DNA of 64,000 bases from Microglena sp. YARC (GCA_022414725.1 CM039463.1:28163571-28227570); one strand, 5' to 3'. Numbered from the stretch's first letter, positions 1 to 10,158 are shown. A program made the numbers and translations. The notes: generated by a model from the letters alone, not told the origin.

Positions 1-1
1 A

Positions 2-94
2 AAGGCTGCAATGCATGGAACTGCTGGGTCTAGGGAGACCGCTTCCATTTACCCGGTGCAAGGCCGTTTTGTTCATGGGCTACAACAAACATGA
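2..94 (+). pseudogene. IS630/Tc1-like transposase C-terminal fragment
   Basis: The open frame from base 2 to a TGA at 92-94 encodes a short peptide beginning KAAMHGTAGSRET. This matches the end of the transposase relic read from the minus strand near 60,600 (KAALHGIDGSRTT). Only this tail is present, so it is a scrap of the same transposon family. The match rests on this within-window comparison. Confidence 0.6.
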
Positions 95-127
95 TGGTGT
101 TCCACCGCCCCCGCATGGACGTACACT

Positions 128-160
128 CAATGGGCGTTCCTGCCTCCCGGCTGATTTATA
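128..160 (+). repeat. Terminal repeat of MITE family M2 (solo end)
   Basis: The stretch carries GGGCGTTCCTGCCTCCCGG, the terminal repeat of a MITE family found at least eight times in the window. Here it directly abuts a Fanzor fragment rather than a MITE interior. Confidence 0.65.
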
Positions 161-164
161 CCAA

Positions 165-272
165 CCGACAACCAAGGCTGCCTGTCAGATGCTGATTTTG
201 AGCCACACTGTGCTGTTCAATCGGCTGAAGGAGAAGTGTGCAGAGTACGGGACAGTGTTCTTGCATGTGCTT
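165..272 (+). pseudogene. Fanzor/TnpB fragment (IS607-linked type)
   Basis: About 100 bases closely match 37,575-37,683, inside the Fanzor/TnpB gene of the IS607 element. They encode the helix between the RuvC-II glutamate and the zinc finger (CQMLILSHTVLFNRLKEKC). The zinc finger and last catalytic aspartate are absent. After 272 the sequence departs from the Fanzor. Confidence 0.75.
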
Positions 273-566
273 GAACCTGTTCAGGCACATGTTCCCCGAA
301 GACCCGGTTGAGCTTTCCAAGTGGGAACATGTAAAGAATCCCGACAACTTTATGTTGCCCCAGAGGCCTGCACAGAAGAAGAAAAAATCATGTTGTCTTG
401 GTGAATGGGAGGCATACAAGTCGGTCCTGAAGCAGTACGATGTGATGTTAAGGATATCAATGCTACTGACGTTTGGCAAGTTTACAAAACATTCAAGGTA
501 CCGGTAAGGTGTCCCACAATTTGTGTGTACACTGCATAAAAAAAACTTGTTGTAAAGGAGTAACGT
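273..566 (+). other. Unassigned segment, possible small ORF
   Basis: An open frame runs to 507 (from 238 through the Fanzor scrap) and encodes a lysine-rich peptide that I do not recognise. A GTAAGG at 504 and a TTTCAG ending at 606 resemble splice sites, but joining them does not keep any frame open into the downstream gene. No function can be assigned. Confidence 0.3.
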
Positions 567-1371
567 TTGTACACACATACACTGATGCAACACCATCGTG
601 TTTCAGGAGATGAAGATACGGATGAGACAAAGATCTCGACACGTGAACTGTACAACAACGTAAACAGTGAGGCCGAAGGAAAAGATTCTGAGGTCGAAGG
701 AAATGCCGAAGGAGAAGATTCTGATGGCGAAGGTGATGACGAAGGAGAAGATTCTGAGGGCGAAGGAGATGCCGAAGGAGAAGATTCTGATGGCGAAGGT
801 GATGACGAAGGAGAAGATTCTGATGACGAAGGAGAAGATTCTGAGGGCGAGGGCGAAGGAGATGCCGAGGGAGGGCGCGGGCGAGGGCGAAGGAGATGCC
901 GAAGGAGATGCCGAAGGAGATGCCGAAGGAAAGGAAGGAGAAGATCCAGAGGGCAAAGATGCCGAAGGCAATTTGGATACCAAAGGCGATGCTGATGCGT
1001 CTTCGTCTCAAGTATCTGCGGGTCCCTATTTGTTAGATGATTTCAAGTCCGATGTGTGTACATGGATTGAGCTTGATGATAGCATCAAGACCTTGCAGCA
1101 TGCGATTCGGGACCGTAGACTGGAGAAGCAGAAATTGACCCAGCGTATTATTGGCTTCATGGATCACCACGACATAGAGGACCTGAACACAAAGAGCGGT
1201 CGCATTCGTTACAAAACGAACTACGTGCGTCCTCAAGTGTCTAAGACGAATATCAGGGACCGCATTTCCTCGTTTTTTCCGAATGACGCTCAATTTGCAG
1301 ACGATATTGTAACTGCTATATACTCTTCTAGAGAGGTTACCGAACGACAGAGCTTGCGGCGTTTGAAGTGA
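567..1371 (+). pseudogene. DUF5760-like giant-virus protein with acidic repeat N-terminus
   Basis: The last ~115 residues (from about 1,027) hold the pattern W-ELDDSIK-L-HAIRDRR-EK, then a block ending in an SLRRLK tail. It resembles DUF5760, a small helical family known from giant viruses and without an assigned role. The N-terminal part is a 21-24-bp repeat coding for acidic EGEDSDGEGDDEG-type sequence. The acidic frame (frame of 567) is open only to about 890; the repeat then continues acidic in the frame of 667, which carries the conserved domain. A one-base shift near 870-895 therefore breaks the gene, or the repeat is read differently. The start is uncertain: 567 opens the acidic frame. 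The DUF5760 name is from memory of the family and was not checked by search. Confidence 0.55.
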
Positions 1372-1407
1372 TCGATGGAAGACTAAAATGAAACTGCTTT
1401 CGGGAGT

Positions 1408-1553
1408 AATTGGGCGTTCCTGCCTCACGTCGGATTTTTACTGTTCGCGAAACATGGTCTGGAGCGGAATTGGGATTTCTCGGTGTTGATATCTCAGGCT
1501 AGCGAGTCGTTCCGGAGACTCTAAATTCTGAGTATAAATTTCAAAAAAATCCC
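1408..1553. mobile_element. MITE family M2, subtype A
   Basis: It begins TGGGCGTTCCTGCC, contains AACATGGTCTGGAGCGGAAT, then TGATATCTCAGGCTAGCGAG, and ends in an A-rich stretch before a truncated right terminus. The same block order occurs at 38,374-38,541, which is complete. It carries no coding capacity. Confidence 0.75.
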
Positions 1554-1567
1554 AATATCAAATGTCC

Positions 1568-4500
1568 CTAGCTGTATGTGACTCTATCGAACTCTCTGAC
1601 GTCCTTGAAAAACATAATATTTTTATTGTCATCACCACCATCAATCACATGAAACGACGCCGTGCCACGACGAATCGTTAGGGGCTCATCAGAAAAAAGA
1701 AGAATGTCTGCCAGCCAATACACGTCATCATCACGAACGCTACGTTTCGGAGTTCTAATGATTCCGTAAATCATCGCAACCACGTCTTTTCGCGCAATAG
1801 GAACGTTCTCACGCGGACGCGAAGCAGTCGATCGAATGGATGACAAATGAAACAATAATTGCAAATTTGAGCGTATGGCCATAGAAACGTCACGCCGCAA
1901 CACATCTCTCACCATGTCGCGGGAACGCAAAGCGCGCTCCCATGGGGGCATGAAAACTCTGTCGTCAACGTGATGTTGGAATTCGTCAACGTAAACGAAA
2001 CAACCCACCGCCGCTCACAGACTTCGAATTAAGTAAAAAGGTATCATCGAAGATTTCGGAGACAACATCTGAACTCGAAAGCCGTTGTTCCCATTACCTA
2101 AAAAGACCTCTGCAATCAAATGGATACGAAGGGGACTACTCTTCACATGACTGGTGTTAACAGGAGGATGTACGCCTTTCTGCAACTTAGCAAGAGATTG
2201 TCGAACCGCGGTCACAATAAGCGGGGGGGGGTACATTAGAATTATCATCAAGAGGAATGAAATGCTCAAGTGAAGCACGCTGCTCCCCACGAATACCCAA
2301 ACGTTCCACAACTGAACGTCCGCCCACAAATTGTTCAAGTAGAATGCAAAACGAGCTCGCACGTTCGAGAGTGTGCAGAGAAGGCAAGTGGATTCGAGTT
2401 TCTGCGTTGCTTGTTGAGTTATCATTACTACTACTACGACGACGTGATACACAACCGCCTCCTACGGATAAGGTGACCGTCAACCAACCCGTTATGGTGC
2501 CCATCAAATCGGCGATCGCATCGACATCGGGGCGAGAGAGTGCAAGGTTGTTGTCCTCCTCCAACGCGACAAGGAAACGTGAGAACGCTCCGAAAATGCA
2601 GAGCTCACGTATTAAGGCGGTCCAAGTTGCGTCCACAGTCTCGGAGTCGTACTCCTTAAGGAGCTGCGAACGAGATACCTTCCCCAACCAAGGAAGGAGA
2701 ATACGGCCCAATCCGAATATGGTCGCGTACGACCCGGATCGCATATGCACAAGGAACGCTTCGAAGATAGAGGGGGATGACAGAGTACGCGTCTCCTCCA
2801 CGCATGAACCGCGCGCACACATAACCATCCCCCATGGCAACGAAGACCCCGGGAGATTTAACCAACACATCGTGCACAGAAAGGAGAAATACCTGCACGT
2901 CGCCTGAAGTATACACATCAGCCAAAGCTCTAAGAAGACTCGTATCTAGAGGGGTACCAGAAGATCCAACACGAACAATCATAGAAGTGTGGTCCTCGTC
3001 GTCTTGTGAAGAAACAAGGACCGAATGCAAGGCACCTAGACGCCCATTGACAGGAAGAGGAACGACACCACTATGCATGACATACCGAGAAAATGATGTA
3101 ATATTGCCACTACTAGGAGACAATACTGCAACATGTTTTTCGTCAGTCCTATTTTTAGTCTTACGGTTGGTGCTACCAGTAATATTGTTGCTACTTGTCT
3201 TACCAGAACCTCCTCCTGCGTCCTTGGCTTTGCACTGGTCGACGCGTTTCCCAGGTTTGTTGAAGCAGCACGGAAGACACAACCCAGAAGGATGTTTGGA
3301 TGGATCCAGAAACCCGACGTGCCGATGATTCTTGTTACTACTGGGTAGTTGGGGGTCGCCATTTTTTGACTTCCTGAAGTATTTGCTGTCGTACAAGATA
3401 GGTTCCTCTGCAGGTCCACCAGGACACCGACCCCTTGCGCTGACCAGTTGATCACGTGTCATGCTCACGCGACTCATCGGACACCACACAGTAGGGCAAA
3501 TGTAAATGTTACGCTCAGATGTCTCCTTAGAGCTTCCATAAGCAATCGCACGGTCGCCGTATGAGTTTGAGGGTAGGGCGTCAAACTCCTCGCGCGTCAC
3601 CACAACAGGTTGACGTCTGTCCACATGAGGACACATCTTCGAGTACGTTGTGCCGGAAAATAGATTGGGGTCAGCGCGATACAGACTCTCCAACAAAAAA
3701 CTCCGAGGAACACTACTATCACCGTTTTTGGTAACGTAATTAGATCTTCCGCTACGAGAACTTCCGGTATGCAAATTCTTTTCTTGAGAAGCTTCTTGCG
3801 AGAGGGAGCCAAATAGCATATCTGCCTCCGAATTTAAGAAGTCGCCGTAACTATTATTTGCGACATTCAATAACTCGCCACCACCACCTACTTGTAACAT
3901 AGATGCCGATAGTTCTGAAATACGCACCCTTCCAATGATACCGGCGATCCGCATCATTACATGCGGTCGCGCGTTCTCAAGCGTGATCGAGTACAAGAAG
4001 GCGCCACGAGACTGAACTTGGAGCATCGGCTCCAGGGTCAAGGCACTAACGACACTCGATGCATCACTACTACTACGATCAGCATTGATCGCCTCCTCGC
4101 ACTGGTCCGGTGTCAAGTGATCGAAACGGGATCGAATGAGTCTAACAGCATCCGTCTTAGAAAGCTGACGCATGTTTGCAACTGCTTTAAAGAGGTTTCG
4201 GGGTCCGTGTACCCGGAAACTCCACGATAAGAGAGCACTTGGGATTTTGAAGGAGGAGTGATTGCGTCAAAGTTCAAGATGTCTTCACGAAGGTCGTTCA
4301 CCAACTTCCCGTGTTCTCCACGGCGGTCCTCGACCGAAATAACGTACCGAGAGTCACGTGCATCCCACTCAAGACTAGAATCACCAACGGAAACGAGTGG
4401 GCGAACACGCACTGGGCAATCAATGCGATCGAGGGCGTCGTTCGCTTCCCCGATGCACACCATGTTCACTAACCGGACCGCATCCGGAATTCTCGAAGCA

Positions 4501-5948
4501 TCCGGGATTCGCTGGAATGATACATTGACGGAAAGGTTGTCGTCATAGCTAACGATCGCCACTCCCCCACCAACGCTATCCAGTGACACGAATGCGCGCA
4601 TGCGACAGTCCGATGAGGGAGGGCGGCGCAGCCAACGAAAAACCTGGCGAAACATGGCAGGGTCCTCATAAACCGTAGAACGACGCACCTTTAATGAAAC
4701 TGACCGGCCCATATTGTCAAGTACCCCATTCATCAACTGCACAGCATGCAATTCTTTGAGATCACCACTTCCACTCATTAACCGACCAAATATGGCAGGT
4801 ATCGTGTCAGAGAAGAGACCTCGGATCGAAGGAATCATTCGGTAGAAAGAAGGAGATGCTCGAGCAACCGCAACGACGCTCCTGACTTCGATGGATACTA
4901 CCTCCACAAGTGGATTGGAAGGGTTGGGGGAGACGATGATGACACCAGGTCCGACACTACTACTAGTACTAGTACTAGTAGTACCAACACGAGATGGTGT
5001 TAATGGAAAGTATTTGAGAACAAACCCTCTAGATGGCGACGACTTGTGCTTGCGCTTACCCAGCACGTCCTCTATTGTGGCGAAGTTCACAACCATGAGT
5101 CTCGAGGATTTATCGATGCCCCATGTAAGCAAGTCACCGATTGTCTTGAACTCGAAGGGCGACTCAGCTACATTCAATCGCGAAGAGGAGGAGGACCATG
5201 CGTCCGGGTCCTCCTCCCCCCTCTCCACAAGAGGTAATTGCGGTTCAAATGGGTTCACGCTCCAAGCGTTTAGGAGAACATCTGAAGAGGTTGTCTGCTG
5301 GACGTAGCGCACTCCCATTCGCCAGTAAGCAACCGACCCTTCGGATGCGAAGAAACGCATAGCGGCAGAAGTGAAATGCTGAAGAGACACATGGTCCGAA
5401 ACCACTATCGCATTCTTGTCGTTGGGCCCCACAACAACGTCCAATGCGCGGAGCGCCTTATCGGACAAGGGCTGCTCATGCATAGCCAACAACATTTTGT
5501 ATACGCGCTCTCGCGAAACGCGGCCATTTAAGACATCTCCAAAGCGAGGGTCCGAGTTCGCGCGAACGTTGGCCATGATGTGCGAGACCACGTGGTCAAG
5601 ATATGGATTGTCCAGGTACGCTCGAAGTGTAGCGTCCCCTCCTCCGCGTACGGTGCTAGTAGTGCTAGAAACTTCTTCGTTAGGCGAATAAGAAACCCAG
5701 AAACATACGCCCTCATTCGTGCGGGCATGTCCTGACCGGACGAGTGCGCCACGCAGAGCGCGAACGGAAAGCCTATGGCAATCAAATCCTGGAGGCAGCC
5801 CGATACTAACCGGTGTCGACGACGAAACGGATGTCCATTTCCGCAATACGAACGGGGAAGAAGAAGAAGAAGAAGAAGATGCAGGAGAGGATGAAGAGGA
5901 CTTATTTTTCTTATTTTTCATTGACAAGTGTGAGGACAGGACAATCAA
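1568..5948 (-). pseudogene. Early transcription factor large subunit-like (VETF-L), broken
   Basis: Five overlapping minus-strand frames add up to one gene of about 1,460 codons, starting at ATG 5,948. The third quarter has the diagnostic cysteine pattern: CPHVDRR, YICPTVWCP, a further CPGG, and CLPCCFNKPGKR. This is the pattern I know from the large subunit of the early transcription factor of poxviruses and other NCLDVs, a helicase-family protein that works with viral RNA polymerase at early promoters. The size fits the longer non-pox members. Frames change near 4,140, near 2,800 and near 2,350, and an in-frame TGA lies at 2,015-2,017. The product cannot be made intact unless these are sequencing errors. 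The N-terminal 600 codons (5,948-4,113) form one clean frame beginning with a Lys/Ser-rich leader. The helicase motifs were not individually identified. Confidence 0.72.
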
Positions 5949-6159
5949 TAAAATGAACTACTGTTTTTTTATACGGTTTCCCACAGTTCCCCACTGGGGC
6001 CATGTTCGCATCGTGTAAAAGAATTTTCAAAGAGGACGTTTCTGTGACAAAACGACATTATTGACCGGTCTGAGTGTAACATTGTTTGTATCGACGAAGC
6101 AGGATTTTACGCTGGCGAACACAGCAGATTCAGTTGTTCTCAATTAAAGCCTGTTATCA

Positions 6160-6182
6160 AATAAACCCTAAACCCTAAACCG
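6160..6182. repeat. Telomere-like CCCTAAA repeat, short
   Basis: AAACCCTAAACCCTAAACC lies in the gap between the VETF-L start and the next gene. It is the Arabidopsis/green-algal telomere unit on the complementary strand, about two and a half units long. It is too short to be a telomere itself. The 5,949-6,231 gap holds nothing else I recognise. Confidence 0.6.
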
Positions 6183-6231
6183 GGCACAGAGATTAAAAAA
6201 AAATGACGGTAGCAATAATTCATGCCATAAT

Positions 6232-6927
6232 CTACTGGTAGATTGCGGTTGCATCGGCGATGAGTAAGCGCTTCTCGAGACTCTTTAACAGTCTTGGGTC
6301 GGCGCTCTTCTCGTCGGGGATCCTTAGCTTCTCGTAGAAGGCGTCGGGGATCCATAGCTTCTCGTGGGAGGCGTCGGGGATCCTTAGCTTCTCTTGGGAG
6401 GCGTCGGGTATCCTTTGATGCATGACATTCTGCAGCAGGAATTGGTGCTTCTTTAGCTGGGCGTTGTGCTCTGCCTTGACATTCTTCAGTTCGGCGTATT
6501 GGGTGAGGATCTGGTGTTGAAACGCAAGCTTAAGCGTGTTGATCTCGTCGACGAGCATGTCCATGTCGTTCTCGACGTGGGGTACCGTCAAGCGAACGTT
6601 GTGGATGATGTCGTCCACGTTCTCGCCGATCAGGTTCGTGAAAACCTGGTTGCGGTGATCGTCGCACGCGTATATGTGGCACTTATCAAGTGGTAAGATC
6701 TTCGTCGCAGGGGAGGAGCTCTTGCTGTGGTTGGTGCACGGCGAGTTTAGTCCACCGGCGCATCGCGTGGCAACTTCCTCGACGACCGCGTAGTGCACAT
6801 TGCACGCGTTAAAGCAACTGTTCTCCGACACTATCGTGGTGGGGTTGCAGCTTAATACGGTGTTGTGGCACCTACCGCAGACGGTCGAGCCGTGGCAGCG
6901 AGTTTCGGTGGTAATCTGTGAGGACAT
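6232..6927 (-). CDS. Cys/His-rich coiled-coil protein with RIPDAS-EKL repeats
   Basis: The 231-residue frame starts at ATG 6,927 (MSSQITTETRC). An upstream extension would have to read through transposon-end sequence, so this start is preferred. Residues 10-100 contain many Cys and His residues (CHGSTVCGRCH, CFNACNVH, CAGG, CTNH, CHIYACDDH), which suggests zinc binding, possibly B-box-like. Residues ~125-190 are a helical coiled coil. The C-terminus has four imperfect repeats of RIPDASxEKL. Zn-binding plus coiled coil recalls TRIM-type scaffold proteins, but no RING is evident. The frame is intact. I do not recognise the family. Confidence 0.55.
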   Translation of the reverse strand: MSSQITTETRCHGSTVCGRCHNTVLSCNPTTIVSENSCFNACNVHYAVVEEVATRCAGGLNSPCTNHSKSSSPATKILPLDKCHIYACDDHRNQVFTNLIGENVDDIIHNVRLTVPHVENDMDMLVDEINTLKLAFQHQILTQYAELKNVKAEHNAQLKKHQFLLQNVMHQRIPDASQEKLRIPDASHEKLWIPDAFYEKLRIPDEKSADPRLLKSLEKRLLIADATAIYQ

Positions 6928-7003
6928 TGTGAGATCTGAATGAATGAATGAATGAAGATTCGTTGTGAGTACAGGGCACTCAATCGGTTTCAATTTTTTT
7001 CTG

Positions 7004-7053
7004 CGGTCTGGATGATTATAAGGTGTGTCCCACTTTATTTGAGAACAACTGTA
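7004..7053 (+). promoter_or_regulatory. Fanzor-type terminal repeat directly upstream of a start codon
   Basis: GGATGATTATAAGG, then GTCCCACTTTATTTGAGAAC and AACTGTA, match the right terminal repeats of the Fanzor transposons ending at 55,693 and 58,956. The repeat ends in TA immediately before ATG 7,054. It may be a solo transposon end or a promoter-like block shared by several genes. Confidence 0.65.
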
Positions 7054-7626
7054 ATGACCAATTGTACAACAGGATACACTGGTACAAAAATGAGCAAGAG
7101 GTACGTTGTAATTGGGCTCAGCCCATGTACTTGTCGTACAACAACGAATAATTATCAATCTTCGTTGCATCCTCGTCAACGTTGTCTATTCTCAGAAACG
7201 CACAGAGACACGCGGTTCGTAGTCGCATTCAAAGAAGAAGAAGTGCGTATCGCGGAACACGTCGCGTCATTGTTGGATGCAGGGGAGATGCATCAAAATG
7301 TCGCTTATGTCAACAACAGGAACAAGACCCTCTTCATTAAAAAGAGGGGTATCCTCCTGGCCACTGCCAACAAGAAGACAGAAGATCCCGCCACATCAAG
7401 AACACCAATACTTGAGCATATATCGCGAACCGAATTCGATGACATGCCACACACACGCATGCTTGGTACAATATGTGTCAGTCACGTGTTGGACGAGGAC
7501 GACGACGTAATCTTCCTCTCATGCAGTGTGCAGAAACCCAATTTGAATAATTTTGAACGGTGTGTACATCACCTGTCACGCGAGTTCGGCGGCGGCAACA
7601 TCTTTGGAGGAGAGGAGGATGTCTGA
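7054..7626 (+). CDS. Hypothetical protein
   Basis: A 190-residue frame starts at ATG 7,054, the first base after the TA of the terminal repeat; ATG 7,090 is an alternative. It has no membrane segment, and the C-terminal half is acidic and ends GGGNIFGGEEDV. It contains a central VAFKEEEVRIAEHVASLL helix and a DEDDDVIFLSCSV strand. I do not recognise it. The frame is intact, divergent from the 6,232-6,927 gene with about 125 bases between starts. Confidence 0.45.
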   Translation: MTNCTTGYTGTKMSKRYVVIGLSPCTCRTTTNNYQSSLHPRQRCLFSETHRDTRFVVAFKEEEVRIAEHVASLLDAGEMHQNVAYVNNRNKTLFIKKRGILLATANKKTEDPATSRTPILEHISRTEFDDMPHTRMLGTICVSHVLDEDDDVIFLSCSVQKPNLNNFERCVHHLSREFGGGNIFGGEEDV

Positions 7627-7671
7627 ATATTACACTCATGAGTACGGTGGCGCACCTCCAAGTAAACAACG

Positions 7672-7808
7672 GTCGGAGCCTGGTCTGGTCGGAATCGCAA
7701 TTCCGCGGAGAGCTAAATCTCTGGTTGGCGAGTGAGTGAGTCGTTCGTACGGCTCTAACTTCTGCTTGGAAAATTTAAAAAAAACGCCGGGAGGCAGGAA
7801 CACCCATT
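7672..7808. mobile_element. MITE family M2, subtype B
   Basis: The block GGAGCCTGGTCTGGTCGGAA, then GAGAGCTAAATCTCTGGTTG, then GCCGGGAGGCAGGAACACCC, also occurs at 9,509-9,648. It differs from subtype A in the interior but shares the termini. The left end is missing. It overlaps no gene. Confidence 0.7.
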
Positions 7809-7878
7809 CTGTACCGCTTGCAGATACAGCCAGGAAAGTGCCGCTTGCCGCTTGCATACCAGGCAAGTGCAACCAAGG

Positions 7879-7920
7879 GTTTATAGGGTTTATAGGGTTT
7901 ATAGGGTTTATAGGGTTTAT
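7879..7920 (+). repeat. GGGTTTATA tandem repeat
   Basis: Five near-perfect 9-base units of GGGTTTATA lie just 5' of the ankyrin-like gene. They resemble telomere-like TTTAGGG with a TA insertion. Translated they give RVY repeats, which is why the longest frame appears to start upstream at 7,852. Confidence 0.85.
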
Positions 7921-7965
7921 CCCAACTCAGTATTTATTTATACCATCCTGTGCGCTTGTACACAC

Positions 7966-9345
7966 ATGTTCATCGAAATGCATTCGCACACGCGATCATT
8001 CCTAACGTTTCCCCATGACATTCTTGATCGTATTGCCCTATTATCTTCCAACCCAAAGATTGTATTAGTGTGTACAACTCTGCACAACAGATTTTCTGGA
8101 TGGCCCCTTACCGGACTGATCCAACCACCACAGCGAGTTGGAGAGATGATGGCGAAAGGGGGGCGCGCCGATCTTCTAGCAGTATGCTTGGTGTCCAATC
8201 CTCTTTTACAGGTTAAGGGGGCCCTACAATTGAGGGCGAACCAAAATGAAAACAAGCTTCTCTATGTGGCTTCCAAGGCAGGTCACGCAGATGTCTGCAA
8301 GCTGCTCATGGATCCAGCGGTGGCTGGACTTGAGTACAGGGCCCTGGCGAACTATAGAGACAGCAGGGCCTTGTGTGAGGCTGCAAGGGAAGGTCACGCA
8401 GATGTCTGCAAGCTGCTCATGGATCCAGAGGTGGCTGGAATTGAGTATAGGGCCCATGCGAACTCTACGCACAGCTGGGCATTGTGGCTGGCTGCCAAGG
8501 AAGGTCACGCAGATGTCTGCAAGCTGCTGATGGATCTAGAGGTGGCTGGACTTGAGTTCAGGGCCCAGGCAAACTCTAGCGACAGCTGGGCATTGCGTGA
8601 GGCTGTAGAGGCAGGTCACGCAGATGTCTGCAATCTGCTCATGGATCCAGAGGTGGCTGGAATTGAGTTCAGGGCCCGGGCGAACTCTGTCGACAGCAGG
8701 GCCTTGAGGGTGGCTGCAAAGGTAGGTCACGCAGATGTCTGCAAGCTGCTGATGGATCCAGAGGTGCCTGGACTTGAGTTCATGGCCCTGGCGAACACTA
8801 GCGACAGCTGGGCATTGTGTGAGGCTGCCAATGAAGGTCACGCAGATGTCTGCAAGCTGCTCATGGATCCAGAGGTGGCTCGACTTGAGTTCAGGGCCCT
8901 GGCGAACTCTAGAGACAGCAGGGCCTTGTGGGCAGCTGCAAAGGGAGGTCACGCTGATGTCTGCAAGCTGCTCATGGATCCAGAGGTGGCTGGACTTGAG
9001 TACAGGGCCCGGGCGAACTCTAGCGACAGCAGGGCCTTGCGGGCAGCTGCCAAGGCAGGTCACGCAGATGTCTGCAAGCTGCTCATGGATCCAGAGGTGG
9101 CTGGACTTGAGTTCAGGGCCCTGGCGAATTCTAGAGACATCAGGGCCTTGTGGGCAGCTGCAAAGGAAGGTCACGCAGATGTCTGCAAGCTGCTCATGGA
9201 TCCAGAGGTGGCTGGACTAGAGTATAGGGCCTTGGCGAACTCTAGCGACAGCCGGGCCTTGTGGGCGGCTGCCAAGGAAGGTCACGCCGATGTCTGCTCG
9301 CTTTTGATGGAAAGCGAAAATATCGCTGCGTGTGCCCAGATGTAG
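7966..9345 (+). CDS. Ankyrin-like repeat protein with F-box-like N-terminus
   Basis: The frame is intact and gives 459 residues from ATG 7,966 (ATG 7,978 is an alternative). Residues ~10-45 (LTFPHDILDRIALLSSNPKI) look like an F-box-type helix motif. From 8,281 onward there are ten units of exactly 111 bp (37 residues) with consensus GHADVCKLLMDPEVAGLE, then an A-N-S/RD spacer and RALWAAAKE. The helix-turn-helix rhythm and GHADV-LL pattern are ankyrin-like, though units exceed the 33-residue norm. Unit-to-unit DNA identity is very high, so the array has expanded recently. In giant viruses and protists such proteins often serve as ubiquitin-ligase adaptors; that role is inference. The upstream RVYRVY segment is read-through of a simple repeat and is not taken as coding. 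Confidence 0.75.
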   Translation: MFIEMHSHTRSFLTFPHDILDRIALLSSNPKIVLVCTTLHNRFSGWPLTGLIQPPQRVGEMMAKGGRADLLAVCLVSNPLLQVKGALQLRANQNENKLLYVASKAGHADVCKLLMDPAVAGLEYRALANYRDSRALCEAAREGHADVCKLLMDPEVAGIEYRAHANSTHSWALWLAAKEGHADVCKLLMDLEVAGLEFRAQANSSDSWALREAVEAGHADVCNLLMDPEVAGIEFRARANSVDSRALRVAAKVGHADVCKLLMDPEVPGLEFMALANTSDSWALCEAANEGHADVCKLLMDPEVARLEFRALANSRDSRALWAAAKGGHADVCKLLMDPEVAGLEYRARANSSDSRALRAAAKAGHADVCKLLMDPEVAGLEFRALANSRDIRALWAAAKEGHADVCKLLMDPEVAGLEYRALANSSDSRALWAAAKEGHADVCSLLMESENIAACAQM

Positions 9346-9508
9346 CAGAAATATTTGATTATGAGGCAGGAACTCTTTGAAAATGATTATTGATGTGAGC
9401 CAGCACTTTGACTTTTCAGGCTACTTTGAAGATGTAACTTCTGTGTCTTTACAGTCCTTGAATGTTTTGTGTCAATCTCCTGAATTGACATGATCGGTTA
9501 CAGTACAT
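9346..9508. other. Intergenic, no feature seen
   Basis: AT-rich sequence between the ankyrin-like gene and a MITE. I see no ORF, hairpin or repeat in it. Confidence 0.5.
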
Positions 9509-9648
9509 TTGTTCCTGCCTCCCGGAGGGATTTTGGTTTCGGAGCCTGGTCTGGTCGGAATCGCAATTCCGCAGAGAGCTAAATCTCTGGTTGGCGAGTG
9601 TCGTTCTTACGGCTCTAACTTCTGCTTTGAAAATTCAAAAAAATCCTG
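9509..9648. mobile_element. MITE family M2, subtype B
   Basis: It starts at the TTCCTGCCTCCCGGAGGGAT terminus and shares the interior of the 7,672-7,808 copy. The right end is replaced by Fanzor sequence from about 9,650, so this copy adjoins a Fanzor relic, as does the terminus at 128-160. Confidence 0.7.
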
Positions 9649-9649
9649 C

Positions 9650-10158
9650 GGCTCTACGGTGGCAAGAAACGTGTCTTAGCACGCTTCTTCAACGAGGTCC
9701 AGGCGGATGTCGGTGAGAGGAAAACAATTGTCGTCGCATAAGGTTCTGCTAAGTTTGCCCCTGGTGGCATGGGTGAACTATCTGTCCCTACAACGAGCGC
9801 GTTCAAGGCGTTTAGCGACCGTTTCAAGGGGCGAGTTGCCGTCATTGACGAATTCCGTACCACAAAGATCTGGCACAAGGACAGCACCACCGTCCTCCAG
9901 AGTGTGCAGTCCGAAAAAGAAGGGCGCACGGTTCGAGGCTTGCTATGGTGCAGTTCAACCATGGAGAACAGCAAGTTTTTTGTAAACCGTGACCTAAATG
10001 CAGCCATTAACATCCACAATTGCTTTACAATGTACCCAATCCGCCCCGGAATTCTTGCGAGGCCAAAGAAATATTGCAAACTGGAAGTTGTGGTAGGACG
10101 CAAAATTGATTACAAGCTGACAGGTTCTTTACATAACGCAGCGTCGAGCGAAGTGTAG
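9650..10158 (+). pseudogene. Fanzor-like nuclease, C-terminal half, dead
   Basis: One frame (the frame of 9,769) runs through LYGGKKRVLARFF, then GSAKFAPGG, VAVIDEFRTTKIWHK, RGLLWCSS and FVNRDLNAAINI. IDEFRTT and NRDLNAAINI fit the E-containing motif and RuvC-III motif of Fanzor/TnpB proteins. A TAA at about 9,748 interrupts the frame, the N-terminal half is missing, and the Cys pair usual after DEFRTS is Trp/His here. It differs from both other Fanzor groups in the window, so it is a third lineage. Relics of such genes are common in giant viruses. Confidence 0.7.

Noticed and set aside
504..606. A possible intron (GTAAGG...TTTCAG) before the DUF5760-like gene
   Set aside because: None of the open exon frames on the left joins in phase to an open frame on the right; each meets a stop within about 20 codons.
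8281..9345. The regular 111-bp units as a CRISPR-like array
   Set aside because: The units are translated in one open frame with an ankyrin-like pattern and no unrelated spacers.
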